From Pelomonas margarita (GTDB taxonomy: Bacteria > Pseudomonadota > Gammaproteobacteria > Burkholderiales > Burkholderiaceae_C): a stretch of 64,000 bases of DNA. Of the stretch, positions 15,522-25,126 are shown piece by piece (position 1 is the first letter of the stretch; every line of letters begins with the position of its first letter). The stretch covers positions 1-64,000 of the forward strand of contig NZ_JBIGHW010000017.1 in the NCBI RefSeq assembly GCF_043555875.1, in the 5' to 3' direction. The notes under the pieces are model-generated. The model was not told the origin of the DNA. It saw nothing but the letters and a program-made list of their open reading frames with translations, and did no database searches. Both the position numbers and the translations under genes were made by a program.

Positions 15522-16985
15522 ATGAACACCACGCTCATCGTCTTTGTCGTGCTCTACCTGCTCGGCACGCTGGCCATCGGCGTCTGGGCCGGCACGCGGG
15601 TCAAGAACACCTCGGATTTCGCCGTGGCGGGCCGCAGCCTGCCGCTGGTGATGGTCATCACGACGACGTTCGCGACCTGGTTCGGCGCCGAGACGGTGAT
15701 GGGCATCCCGGCCAAGTTCGTGCAGGGCGGCCTGGGCGCCATCGTGGAAGACCCGTTCGGCGCCGGCCTGTGCCTGGTGCTGGTGGGCACCTTCTTCGCG
15801 GCCAAGCTGTACCGCAAGAACCTGCTGACCATCGGTGACTTCTACCGCCAGCGCTACGGGCGCGGCGTCGAGATCTTCTGCTCGCTGGCCATCATCCTGA
15901 GCTACCTGGGCTGGGTGGCGGCGCAGGTCACGGCGCTGGGCCTGGTGTTCAGCATCCTGACCAACGGCGCGATGAGCCCCGAGATGGGCATGATCGTCGG
16001 CCTGCTGGCGGTGCTGGTGTACGTCGTCATCGGCGGCTTCCTGGCCGTGGCGTGGACGGACTTCATCCAGATGATCGTGCTGGTGCTGGGGCTGACGGCC
16101 ATCGCCGTGTTCTCGGCCGACCTCGCCGGCGGTGCCGACAAGGTGCTGAACCTGGCCGCGCAGAAGGACCTGGGCAAGTTCCTGCCCGAGCCCAGCTTCA
16201 CCGAGATCGCGATGTTCCTCGGCGCGGCGCTGACCATGATGCTGGGCTCCATCCCGCAGCAGGACGTGTTCCAGCGCGTCATGTCCGCCAAGGATGCCGA
16301 GACCGCCCAGCGCGGCGCCATCATCGGCGGCTTCAGCTACATCGCCTTCGCCTTCGTGCCCATGTTCATCGTGCTGGCGGCGGTCGTCGTCATGGGCGAC
16401 CAGGCGCTGGAACTGGCCCAGAACGACTACCAGCGCGTGCTGCCCAGCTTCATCATGGGCCACATGCCGCTGCTAATGCAGATCCTGTTCTTCGGCGCGC
16501 TGCTGTCGGCCATCAAGAGCACTTCGTCGGCCACGCTGCTGGCGCCGACGACCAGCTTCGTCGAGAACATCCTGAAGCAGATCCGCCCCGGCATGAGCGA
16601 CCGGCAGTCGCTGGTCGCGATGCGCGTGACGCTGGTGATCTTCGCGTTCGCGGTGCTGGCCTATGCCATCGCGCTGCAGGGCACACCCATCTACGACCTC
16701 GTCAGCGCGGCCTACCAGGTCACGCTGGTGGCGGCCTTCACGCCGCTGGTGTTCGGGCTGTACTGGCAGCGTGCGACGACGCAGGGCGCCGTGTTCTCCA
16801 TCTTTGCCGGCGTCGGCGTCTGGGTGGCCTTCTTCCCGCAGGTGTCCACCTGGAGCGAGTACTTCCCGGGCCAGCTGGCCGGCCTGCTGGCGGCACTGGT
16901 GGGCATGGTGGTGGGGTCGTTGATGCCGCAGTTCCTGACCAACCGCCACGAGCATGTCAGCCACCATCTGAAGCCGCAGGGCTGA
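15522..16985 (+). CDS. Sodium:solute symporter family protein
   Basis: A 487-residue integral membrane protein with about 13 hydrophobic segments. It has the SSS-family features FAVAGRSLP after the first helix, ATWFGAETVMGIPAKFVQGG, and LTIGDFYRQRYGRGVE, where the family has its conserved helix 3 region. The fold is LeuT-like, using the sodium gradient to bring a solute through the inner membrane. The substrate cannot be deduced; distant relatives carry sugars, proline, pantothenate or organic acids. It stands alone between ubiB and the FmdB gene, so the neighbours give no hint. Confidence 0.88.
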   Translation: MNTTLIVFVVLYLLGTLAIGVWAGTRVKNTSDFAVAGRSLPLVMVITTTFATWFGAETVMGIPAKFVQGGLGAIVEDPFGAGLCLVLVGTFFAAKLYRKNLLTIGDFYRQRYGRGVEIFCSLAIILSYLGWVAAQVTALGLVFSILTNGAMSPEMGMIVGLLAVLVYVVIGGFLAVAWTDFIQMIVLVLGLTAIAVFSADLAGGADKVLNLAAQKDLGKFLPEPSFTEIAMFLGAALTMMLGSIPQQDVFQRVMSAKDAETAQRGAIIGGFSYIAFAFVPMFIVLAAVVVMGDQALELAQNDYQRVLPSFIMGHMPLLMQILFFGALLSAIKSTSSATLLAPTTSFVENILKQIRPGMSDRQSLVAMRVTLVIFAFAVLAYAIALQGTPIYDLVSAAYQVTLVAAFTPLVFGLYWQRATTQGAVFSIFAGVGVWVAFFPQVSTWSEYFPGQLAGLLAALVGMVVGSLMPQFLTNRHEHVSHHLKPQG

Positions 16986-17041
16986 GCCTCGCCTAAAATC
17001 GCGGGTTTTGCGTCTCACCCTGCTCCCGCGAGCCTGACACC

Positions 17042-17380
17042 ATGCCCATCTACGCCTACCGCTGCAGCGCCTGTGGCCACGCCAAGGACGTGCTGCAGAA
17101 GATGTCCGACGCGCCACTGACCACCTGCCCGGCGTGCTCGGCGGAAGCCTTCAGCAAGCAGGTCACCGCCGCCGGCTTCCAGCTCAAGGGCTCCGGCTGG
17201 TACGTGACCGACTTCCGTGGCGGCAGTGGCGGCGCCGCTGCCGCCGGTGCCGGCGCTGCGGCCGCAGCGTCTGCGGCTACGACGAGTGCCGAGCCTGCGG
17301 CGCCGGCCGCCGAAGCGCCCAAGGCCGAGGCCGCCAGCGCGTCGTCCACCCCCTGCGGCGGCTCTTGCGCCTGCCACTGA
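17042..17380 (+). CDS. FmdB-family zinc-ribbon protein
   Basis: A 112-residue protein starting MPIYAYRCSACGH, the standard FmdB start, with four cysteines (8, 11, 29, 32) forming a zinc ribbon in the first 40 residues. The rest is an alanine-rich, low-complexity linker ending in a cysteine/histidine cluster (CGGSCACH). The family was named after a putative regulator of formamidase; its actual role is unknown. It lies 10 bases upstream of the DUF502 gene and two genes before aspS, an arrangement common in betaproteobacteria. A TAAAAT at 16994-16999 is a candidate -10. Confidence 0.85.
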   Translation: MPIYAYRCSACGHAKDVLQKMSDAPLTTCPACSAEAFSKQVTAAGFQLKGSGWYVTDFRGGSGGAAAAGAGAAAAASAATTSAEPAAPAAEAPKAEAASASSTPCGGSCACH

Positions 17381-17390
17381 TCGGAACTCC

Positions 17391-18074
17391 GTGGGCGCTT
17401 CTCTTCGCAAGTACCTGGTTGCCGGCCTGCTGGTCTGGCTGCCGCTCGCCATCACCGTCTGGGTGCTGACGGGGGCGCTGGACGTCGTCAACGGCGTCTT
17501 CGGTGCGCTGCTGTCTGCGCTCGCGCTCGTCATGCCCGGCGCCTGGCGCGACAGCATCCTGTCGCTGCAGCATGTGCCTGGCCTGGGCCTGGCCATCCTG
17601 GCCGGCGGCCTGCTGGCGACCGGCGTGTTCGTTGCCAACATCTTCGGCCAGTGGCTGCTGACGCAGTGGGACCGGCTGATGTCCAACATCCCCATCGTCA
17701 AGAGCATCTACAGCTCGGTCAAGCAGGTGTCGGACACGCTGTTCTCCAGCAGCGGCAACGCGTTCCGCGAGGCGGTGCTGGTGCAGTACCCGCGCGCCGG
17801 CAGCTGGACGATTGCCTTCGTCACCGGCTCGCCCAGCGGCGAGGTGGCCTGCCACCTGCCGGACGAGCATGTCAGCCTCTACGTGCCGACGACACCCAAC
17901 CCGACCTCGGGCTTCTTCCTCATCGTGCCGCGCGCCGACGTCAAGCCGCTGCAGATGACGGTGGACGAGGCGTTGAAGTACATCATTTCCATGGGCACCG
18001 TGGCGCCGCTGACGCAGGCGGGCCAGCCCTGCGCGCCGCTGGCCGACGCCTCCCAACAGCCGGGCCGAAATTAA
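17391..18074 (+). CDS. DUF502-family inner-membrane protein
   Basis: A 227-residue protein with two clear hydrophobic helices (YLVAGLLVWLPLAITVWVL and LGLAILAGGLLATGVFVANIF) followed by the family core WDRLMSNIPIVKSIYSSVKQVSDTL and a soluble C-terminal beta domain. DUF502 proteins are widespread membrane proteins without a proven function. The GTG at 17391 is chosen because it begins just after the FmdB stop and gives the family's usual N-terminus; an open extension upstream to 17217 overlaps FmdB in another frame. The product probably stays in the inner membrane. Confidence 0.85.
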   Translation: MGASLRKYLVAGLLVWLPLAITVWVLTGALDVVNGVFGALLSALALVMPGAWRDSILSLQHVPGLGLAILAGGLLATGVFVANIFGQWLLTQWDRLMSNIPIVKSIYSSVKQVSDTLFSSSGNAFREAVLVQYPRAGSWTIAFVTGSPSGEVACHLPDEHVSLYVPTTPNPTSGFFLIVPRADVKPLQMTVDEALKYIISMGTVAPLTQAGQPCAPLADASQQPGRN

Positions 18075-18079
18075 AAGGG

Positions 18080-18103
18080 TTGGGCGCCTCGGCAGGCGCC
18101 CAA
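18080..18103. terminator. Perfect 10-bp stem-loop between DUF502 gene and aspS
   Basis: TTGGGCGCCT (18080-18089) pairs exactly with AGGCGCCCAA (18094-18103) around a CGGC loop, six bases after the DUF502 stop. There is no T run on the plus side, but AAAA precedes it, which would be a T run on the minus side. It may be a weak terminator or a leader structure of aspS, 72 bases downstream. Confidence 0.4.
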
Positions 18104-18175
18104 TCCTGAGGGCCATGAGCTCATTCGCGCCGCCTGCAAGACACACACACCCTGCAAAGAATCCGGAGTAATCCC

Positions 18176-19966
18176 ATGCGTACCTGCTATGCCGGCCAAG
18201 TCAGCGAGAAGCTGCTCGACCAGACCGTGACCCTGATGGGCTGGGCCCATCGCCGCCGTGACCACGGCGGCGTCATCTTCATCGACCTGCGCGACCGCGA
18301 AGGCCTGGTCCAGGTCGTCTGCGACCCCGACCGCGCCGACATGTTCAAGATTGCGGAAGACGTCCGCAGCGAGTTCTGCCTGAAGATCGTCGGCAAGGTG
18401 CGCGCCCGCCCGGCCGGCACTGAGAACGCCAACCTCGTGTCCGGCAAGGTCGAGGTGCTGTGCCACGAGATCGAGGTGCTGAACGCGTCGGTGCCCATCC
18501 CGTTCCAGATCGACGAGGACAACCTGTCCGAGACGACGCGCCTCACGCACCGCGTGCTGGACCTGCGCCGCCCGTACATGCAGAACAACCTGATGCTGCG
18601 CTATCGGGTTGCGATGGAAGTTCGACGTTTTCTCGACGAGCACGGCTTCATCGACATCGAGACGCCCATGCTCACGAAGAGCACGCCCGAAGGCGCGCGC
18701 GACTACCTCGTGCCCAGCCGCGTGCACGACGGCCACTTCTTCGCGCTGCCGCAGTCGCCCCAGCTGTTCAAGCAGCTGCTGATGGTGTCGGGCTTCGACC
18801 GCTACTACCAGATCACCAAGTGCTTCCGTGACGAGGACCTGCGCGCCGACCGCCAGCCCGAATTCACGCAGATCGATATCGAGACCTCTTTCCTGACCGA
18901 GGAAGAGATCCGCTCGATGTTCGAGGGCATGATCCGCCACGTCTTCCGCAAGAACCTGAACGTCGAACTGGGCGACTACCCGGTGATGAAGTACGCCGAG
19001 GCCATGCACCGCTTCGGCTCCGACAAGCCGGACCTGCGCGTGAAGCTCGAGTTCACCGAGCTGACCGACGCGATGACCACGGTCGACTTCAAGGTGTTCA
19101 GTGGCCCTGCCACGACGCCGGGCGGCCGCGTCGTCGCGCTGCGCGTGCCCAAGGGCGCGGCGATGAGCCGCGGCGAGATCGACGCCTACACCGAGTTCGT
19201 CAAGATCTACGGCGCCAAGGGCCTGGCCTGGATCAAGGTCAACGAAGTCGCCAAGGGCCGCGAAGGCCTGCAGTCGCCCATCGTCAAGAACCTGCACGAC
19301 GAGGCCGTGGCCGAAGTCCTCAAGCGCACCGGCGCGCAGGATGGCGACCTGTTGTTCTTCGGTGCCGACAAGGCCAAGGTCGTCAACGACGCCATCGGCG
19401 CGCTGCGCCTGAAGGTCGGCCACAGCGAGTTCGGCAAGGCCAACGGCCTGTTCGACGACGTGTGGGCGCCGCTGTGGGTGGTTGACTTCCCGATGTTCGA
19501 GCACGACGAAGAGAACAACCGCTGGGCGGCCGTTCACCACCCGTTCACGGCGCCGAAGGACGGCCACGAGGACCTGATGACGTCCAACCCGGGCGAGTGC
19601 ATCGCCAAGGCCTACGACATGGTGCTCAACGGCTGGGAACTGGGCGGCGGCTCGGTGCGTATCCACCGTGCCGACGTGCAGGCCAAGGTGTTCGCGGCGC
19701 TGAACATCAGCGAGGAAGATCAGCGCATCAAGTTCGGCTTCCTGCTGGACGCGCTGCAATACGGCGCGCCGCCGCACGGCGGCCTGGCCTTCGGCCTGGA
19801 CCGCATCGTCACGATGATGACCAAGGCCGAGTCCATCCGCGACGTCATCGCCTTCCCCAAGACCCAGCGCGCCCAGTGCCTGCTGACCGGCGCACCGTCG
19901 CTGGTCGACGAGAAGCAGCTGCGCGAGCTGCACATCCGCCTGCGCAACGCGACGCCTGCGGCCTGA
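18176..19966 (+). CDS. aspS: Aspartyl-tRNA synthetase
   Basis: A 596-residue bacterial-type class II synthetase. Residues 1-110 form the OB-fold anticodon-binding domain (VTLMGWAHRRRDHGGVIFIDLRDR is split by the fold start). Motif 2 is in FRDEDLRADRQPEFTQID, a GAD insertion domain follows, and motif 3 is GGLAFGLDRIV near the C-terminus. It charges tRNA-Asp; some betaproteobacteria have a non-discriminating form that also charges tRNA-Asn, which cannot be told from the sequence alone. A GGAG lies 9 bases before the ATG, and a good terminator follows at 19990. Confidence 0.97.
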   Translation: MRTCYAGQVSEKLLDQTVTLMGWAHRRRDHGGVIFIDLRDREGLVQVVCDPDRADMFKIAEDVRSEFCLKIVGKVRARPAGTENANLVSGKVEVLCHEIEVLNASVPIPFQIDEDNLSETTRLTHRVLDLRRPYMQNNLMLRYRVAMEVRRFLDEHGFIDIETPMLTKSTPEGARDYLVPSRVHDGHFFALPQSPQLFKQLLMVSGFDRYYQITKCFRDEDLRADRQPEFTQIDIETSFLTEEEIRSMFEGMIRHVFRKNLNVELGDYPVMKYAEAMHRFGSDKPDLRVKLEFTELTDAMTTVDFKVFSGPATTPGGRVVALRVPKGAAMSRGEIDAYTEFVKIYGAKGLAWIKVNEVAKGREGLQSPIVKNLHDEAVAEVLKRTGAQDGDLLFFGADKAKVVNDAIGALRLKVGHSEFGKANGLFDDVWAPLWVVDFPMFEHDEENNRWAAVHHPFTAPKDGHEDLMTSNPGECIAKAYDMVLNGWELGGGSVRIHRADVQAKVFAALNISEEDQRIKFGFLLDALQYGAPPHGGLAFGLDRIVTMMTKAESIRDVIAFPKTQRAQCLLTGAPSLVDEKQLRELHIRLRNATPAA

Positions 19967-19989
19967 TCAGCCGGTTTTGAGGGCTACCG

Positions 19990-20030
19990 AACCCCGCGCT
20001 GGTAAGACCGGCTGCGGGGTTTTCCTTTTT
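19990..20030 (+). terminator. Rho-independent terminator of aspS
   Basis: AACCCCGC (19990-19997) pairs with GCGGGGTT (20014-20021), and the stem is followed by TTTCCTTTTT. The stem, GC content and T run fit an intrinsic terminator 24 bases after the aspS stop codon. Confidence 0.85.
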
Positions 20031-20061
20031 CTGCGCTGCCGGGGACGGGACGTAGGCGCGA

Positions 20062-20607
20062 TCAGGTGCGGGTCTCGCGCGCTTCCCGGCCGCGCGCAAG
20101 CATGCCGAGCCATGCCAGGCCGGCGGCCAGCAGTGCGCCGCCGCTCGGCTCGGGTACCGGTGTCACCAGCCCGGCGTACATCACAAACAGCTGGGAGCCT
20201 TCCAGGCCAGGGCCGCCGCCAGTCATGCCGTTGGCGAAGTAGTTGCTGCCGTTGAAAAAGATGTCCAGCCGGGGCCCCATGTCGAAGCCGTTGATGTTCA
20301 CCTGCAGGTAGGCCGTACCGGCGAATGCGGCGTCGTCCAGCTTGACGACCTGGAAGTAAACACCGTTGTTGACTTGGACTTGTGCGGTGCCCAGGCTGAC
20401 CAGGAGATTGCCACCCGTCGGGTTGTCGTAGAGGCTCTCGTTGTAGACCATGTAGGGCGAGGCGGTGATCCGATTGCCGAACCCGTCCGTCAGAACGCCT
20501 GCGATCTCCAGGGATGTCGTGTCAGCCTTGGCGTGCAGCAACCCAAACGCCAGTGCGGCGCAGGCTGTCGCACGGATCGAGGCGATGAGAAACGAGCGCG
20601 ATTTCAT
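20062..20607 (-). CDS. PEP-CTERM sorting-domain protein, secreted
   Basis: A 181-residue protein with an N-terminal signal peptide (MKSRSFLIAS then a hydrophobic alanine-rich core, likely cut after AKA near residue 28). At the C-terminus is a PEP-CTERM tail: VPEP at residues 151-154, a hydrophobic helix (GGALLAAGLAWLGMLA) and an arginine-rich end. Such tails are processed by an exosortase in bacteria that make exopolysaccharide; no exosortase gene is in the window. The body (30-148) is beta-rich with no recognised domain. It could be a biofilm-matrix protein, but that is inference. The gene is alone, between the aspS terminator and the 58-bp repeat array. Confidence 0.85.
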   Translation of the reverse strand: MKSRSFLIASIRATACAALAFGLLHAKADTTSLEIAGVLTDGFGNRITASPYMVYNESLYDNPTGGNLLVSLGTAQVQVNNGVYFQVVKLDDAAFAGTAYLQVNINGFDMGPRLDIFFNGSNYFANGMTGGGPGLEGSQLFVMYAGLVTPVPEPSGGALLAAGLAWLGMLARGREARETRT

Positions 20608-20742
20608 GGATGGCCTCCTGGCGGGATCGCGGCGACAAGTGCGAGCGGCGCTATTTCATGCCCGCCGCAGCATGGTGGCCACCCCTAACCGCGAAGTGCC
20701 TAGGTACGGCGCAGGCCGCGCCTGGTGACCTTTGGGCTTATC

Positions 20743-21060
20743 CAGCCAGTGCCTTCAGCAGCTTGTTGCGAATGCCGCTCCCCGGAGCCTTAGGTCCGGG
20801 CAGCCAAGCTTTGCAATAGCTTGTCGTGAATGCCGCTCTTCGGACCCTTAGGTCCGGGCGGCCAGGCTTTGCAGTAGCTTGTTGTGAATGCCGCTCTTCG
20901 GACCCTTAGGTCCGGGCGGCCAGGCTTTGCAATAGCTTGTTGTGAATGCCGCTCTTCGGACCCTTAGGTCCGGGCGGCCAGGCTTTGCAATAGCTTGTCG
21001 TGAATGCCGCTCTTCGGACCCTTAGGTCCGGGCGGCCAGGCTTTGCAATAGCTTGTCGTG
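20743..21060. repeat. 58-bp tandem repeat array at the 3' end of mpl
   Basis: AATGCCGC recurs at 20771, 20829, 20887, 20945, 21003 and 21061, exactly 58 bases apart. The last copy is part of the mpl coding end, and a degenerate partial copy lies near 20743-20770. Each unit holds CGGACC-CTTA-GGTCCG, a six-base-pair hairpin, and a copy of the bases that encode the end of Mpl (LLQSLAART). With the leader of the PEP-CTERM gene (20608-20742, nothing recognised), this fills the 414-base space between that gene and mpl. Confidence 0.92.
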
Positions 21061-22473
21061 AATGCCGCCAAAACCGCCGTTGCTCATGCACAGCAGATGG
21101 TCGCCCGGCTTGGCGGCCTTCATGACGGCGGCCACCAGGGCGTCCACATCGGCGCCCACGACGGCTTGCGCGCCCATCGGTGCCAGCGCGTCCTTGGCAT
21201 CCCAGCTCAGCCCCTGCTGGTTGCAGAAGGCCAGGTCGGCTTCCTCCAGTGCCCAGGGCAGCTGCGCCTTCATCGTGCCTAGCTTCATCGTGTTGGAGCG
21301 CGGCTCGAAGATGGCCAGGATGCGGTCGGCCGGCGCGATGCGGCGGCGCAGGCCGTTGATGGTGGTGCGGATGGCCGTCGGGTGGTGGGCGAAGTCGTCG
21401 TAGACCTTGATGCCGCCGGCCTCGCCGCGCAGCTCCATGCGGCGGCGCACGTTCTGGAACTCGGCCAGGGCTGCCGCCGACTGCTCCGGAGACACGCCCA
21501 CATGCTCGGCCGCCGCGATGGCAGCCAGGGCGTTGAGCTGGTTGTGCTCGCCGATCAGGCTCCACTCGACGCGGGCCACCTTCAGGCTGCCGCGCAGCAC
21601 GTCGAAGGCCTGCGGCTCGCCGCGGGCGCGCAGCATGCCGGCTTCTTCCTTCTTGGCGCCGAAGCGCTGCACCTCGCTCCAGCAGCCGCGCGCGATGACG
21701 CGCTGCAGTGCCTCCTCGCGGGCGTTGACGACGAGACGGCCGCTGGCCGGCACCGTGCGCACGAGGTGGTGGAACTGGGTCTCGATGGCGGCCAGGTCCG
21801 GGAAGATGTCGGCGTGGTCGTGCTCGAGGTTGTTCAGGATGGCCGTGCGCGGCCGGTAGTGGACGAACTTGCTGCGCTTGTCGAAGAAGGCGGTGTCGTA
21901 TTCGTCCGCCTCGATGACGAAGGGACTTGAGGCCCCCACGCTTGGCCCTGCGGGCACTGCGCTGCCCCCCGAGGGGGCTCTCGCGCCTTGGGACGGCCCG
22001 GCGGCGCTCGGGCCCTCGCCCAGCCGCGCCGACACGCCGAAGTTCTGCGGCACGCCGCCGACCAGGAAGCCCGGCTTCTGACCGGCATGTTCCAGGATCC
22101 ACGCGAGCATGGACGTCGTCGTCGTCTTGCCATGCGTGCCGGCGACGGCGAGTGTGTGCCGCCCCTGCAGCACGTTCTCCGCCAGCCACTGCGGGCCCGA
22201 CACATAGGGCAGGCCGGCATCCAGGATGGCCTCCATCAGCGGGAAGCGGTCGCCGCGCGTGACGACGTTGCCGATGACGAACACATCCGGCCGGAGTTCC
22301 AGCTGCTCGGCGCCGAAGCCTTCGATGAGCTCGATGCCCAGCGCCTCCAGCTGCGTACTCATGGGCGGGTAGACGTTGGCGTCACAGCCGGTGACGCGGT
22401 GGCCGGCCTCACGCGCCAGCGCCGCGAGGCCGCCCATGAAGGTGCCGCAGATGCCGAGGATGTGGAGATGCAT
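21022..22473 (-). CDS. mpl: UDP-N-acetylmuramate:L-alanyl-gamma-D-glutamyl-meso-diaminopimelate ligase
   Basis: A 483-residue Mur-ligase-family enzyme of murein recycling, joining the released tripeptide to UDP-MurNAc in the cytoplasm. The N-terminal MHLHILGICGTFMGG, the ATP loop GTHGKTT (112-118), FVIEADEYD, NLEHDHADIFPDL and the C-terminal MSNGGFGGIHDKLL match Mpl closely. ATG 22473 is the family start. Residues 154-184 (21922-22014) are a 31-residue insertion absent from E. coli Mpl between LGE and FVIEADEYD; it is encoded by a copy of an intergenic repeat. The last codons and the TAA stop lie in the first unit of the 58-bp tandem array. It lies 31 bases after hemL. Confidence 0.93.
   Translation of the reverse strand: MHLHILGICGTFMGGLAALAREAGHRVTGCDANVYPPMSTQLEALGIELIEGFGAEQLELRPDVFVIGNVVTRGDRFPLMEAILDAGLPYVSGPQWLAENVLQGRHTLAVAGTHGKTTTTSMLAWILEHAGQKPGFLVGGVPQNFGVSARLGEGPSAAGPSQGARAPSGGSAVPAGPSVGASSPFVIEADEYDTAFFDKRSKFVHYRPRTAILNNLEHDHADIFPDLAAIETQFHHLVRTVPASGRLVVNAREEALQRVIARGCWSEVQRFGAKKEEAGMLRARGEPQAFDVLRGSLKVARVEWSLIGEHNQLNALAAIAAAEHVGVSPEQSAAALAEFQNVRRRMELRGEAGGIKVYDDFAHHPTAIRTTINGLRRRIAPADRILAIFEPRSNTMKLGTMKAQLPWALEEADLAFCNQQGLSWDAKDALAPMGAQAVVGADVDALVAAVMKAAKPGDHLLCMSNGGFGGIHDKLLQSLAART
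21922..22014. repeat. CCCCCCGAGGGGGC-type repeat inserted in frame inside mpl
   Basis: These 93 bases read GGCCCCCACGC..., then CTGCCCCCCGAGGGGGCTC, then GGACGGCCCGGC, the same layout as the intergenic copies at 25917, 38832 and 39880. Here the element lies within the coding sequence of mpl, antisense to it, and adds exactly 31 codons without a frameshift. The added peptide is Gly/Pro/Ala/Ser-rich. Confidence 0.85.
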
Positions 22474-22504
22474 GTCGGGGTCGCTCCCGAGGGAGCGCCT
22501 GGGT

Positions 22505-23791
<1,287 letters not shown>

Positions 23792-23809
23792 CGGAAAGGT
23801 GTGTTGGGT

Positions 23810-24751
23810 TCAGTGCATGCGCCGGGGCGTCTTCGGGGACGGTTCGGGCTCGATGTCCTCGAACGCTGCGGGCTCCGCGCCTTCCTCGTCGGCCGGCGGC
23901 AGCGCCCAAAAGAAGCGGTCGGGCACGACATTGCCCATGCCAGGCCGAAAACCTGCGTCCAGGGACTGGTCCAGGAAGGACAGGGCCTCGCTGACAGCCG
24001 AGTGCAGCTCGGCACCCACCGACAGCAGGGCGGCCAGCGCCGCCGCCAGCGTGTCACCCGCGCCGACGAAGGCCGTCTCGAAGCGCTCGAACTTCTCGCC
24101 CGTGATGGGGCCTGACGAATTGGCCAGCACGTTGTCCACGTACTGGTTGGGCAGCTGCATGCCGGTCACCAGCACATGCTGGGCGCCGGACTGCGCGGCG
24201 GCCACGGCCAGCTCGCGGGCCGAGGGGCTGCGCTCGCTGTCCCAGTCGGGCAGCAGGAAGTCGGTCAGCGTCTTGTGGTTGCCCACCAGCACCACGGTTT
24301 GCGGCAGGACCAGCTCGCGCAGGGCGTCCAGGTATTGCTGCTGCTCGTCTTCGTCGATCCAGGCCACTGACGGCAGGTAGGTCACCAGCGGCACGTCCGG
24401 GTAGTCGCTCAACACCTCGGCCACGGCGCTCACCGCCTCGGCGTTGCCGAGGAAGCCCACCTTCCAGGCCGTGATGGGCACGTCTTCCAGGATGTGGCGG
24501 GCCTGCTCGGCGATGGTGTCGGGGTCGAGGTTGGCGTGCTCGAACGTCTCGGCCGTGTCGCGCAGCACGACGGCGGTCACGACAGGCAGGCAGTGCGCAC
24601 CCATGGCCGCGATAGTGGCCACGTCACCGGCCAGGCCGCCTGCGCCGCTGGCGTCGCTGGCGTTGAAGCTCATGACACAGGCTGGCGGCGGGCTTTCCTG
24701 CTCGTCCTGGAGGTCGGCCTCGAGGGCGGGGGGGAGGGGAGTTGGGCTCAT
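23810..24751 (-). CDS. thiD: Hydroxymethylpyrimidine/phosphomethylpyrimidine kinase
   Basis: A 313-residue ribokinase-like enzyme of thiamine synthesis that phosphorylates HMP and then HMP-P. Seen are MSFNASDASGAGGLAGD (the substrate/ATP region, with Ala instead of the more usual Pro after Ser-Asp), YLPSVAWID, and the anion-hole motif FVGAGDTLAAALAA. The protein is longer than the usual 260-270 residues: a Pro/Glu-rich N-terminal leader (1-25) and an acidic C-terminal tail (about 280-313) are extra. ATG 24751 is chosen because the open frame beyond it runs into the divergent rubredoxin/pilG region. It starts the minus-strand thiD-hemL-mpl run. Confidence 0.9.
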   Translation of the reverse strand: MSPTPLPPALEADLQDEQESPPPACVMSFNASDASGAGGLAGDVATIAAMGAHCLPVVTAVVLRDTAETFEHANLDPDTIAEQARHILEDVPITAWKVGFLGNAEAVSAVAEVLSDYPDVPLVTYLPSVAWIDEDEQQQYLDALRELVLPQTVVLVGNHKTLTDFLLPDWDSERSPSARELAVAAAQSGAQHVLVTGMQLPNQYVDNVLANSSGPITGEKFERFETAFVGAGDTLAAALAALLSVGAELHSAVSEALSFLDQSLDAGFRPGMGNVVPDRFFWALPPADEEGAEPAAFEDIEPEPSPKTPRRMH

Positions 24752-24874
24752 GTGGAGTTCTTGGCGAGTGCGGGCGCAAGAGCCGCCGCAAGCGTGGAGT
24801 CTGCCGCTAAACGGGCCGTCGCGAGGCCCTGGGCACAGGCGTTTGCCCTCAGCATTGCGCTCTCGGCCCCTGGC

Positions 24875-24880
24875 TAGAAT
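24875..24880 (+). promoter_or_regulatory. Candidate -10 element for the rubredoxin-pil operon
   Basis: TAGAAT at 24875-24880 lies 33 bases before the rubredoxin start and is the best sigma-70-like -10 in the divergent region between thiD and rubredoxin. No good -35 is seen at the right distance, so confidence is low. Confidence 0.3.
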
Positions 24881-24912
24881 GGGTTGATTGTAGTGATCAA
24901 AGTCTGAGCAAC

Positions 24913-25086
24913 GTGAGCGAACCCAGTACCTGGATGTGCCTGATCTGTGGATGGATCTACGACGAGGAAGCCGGTGATCCGGACCATGGCATTGCGCCGG
25001 GAACGAAGTGGGCCGATGTCGACATGAACTGGGTCTGCCCGGACTGCGGCGCTCGCAAGGAAGACTTCGAGATGGTGCGCATCTGA
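24913..25086 (+). CDS. Rubredoxin
   Basis: A 57-residue iron protein with both cysteine pairs of rubredoxin: CLICG near the N-terminus and CPDCG near the C-terminus. Between them is WIYDEEAGDPDHGIAPGTKW, typical of the family, and the protein ends KEDFEMVRI. The four cysteines bind one iron atom for single-electron transfer in the cytoplasm. The start is GTG 24913 (VSEPSTWMCLICG). A rubredoxin gene directly upstream of pilG is a recurring betaproteobacterial arrangement, with no proven link to pili. It is divergent from thiD and 40 bases before pilG. Confidence 0.93.
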   Translation: MSEPSTWMCLICGWIYDEEAGDPDHGIAPGTKWADVDMNWVCPDCGARKEDFEMVRI

Positions 25087-25126
25087 CCCGGCTTCGGCCC
25101 GAGTCGATGTTCCGAGGAGACCCGGT

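Noticed and set aside
20743..21060. CRISPR array or coding duplication of mpl
   Set aside because: The 58-base units have no spacers, and because 58 is not a multiple of three they do not extend the protein in frame.
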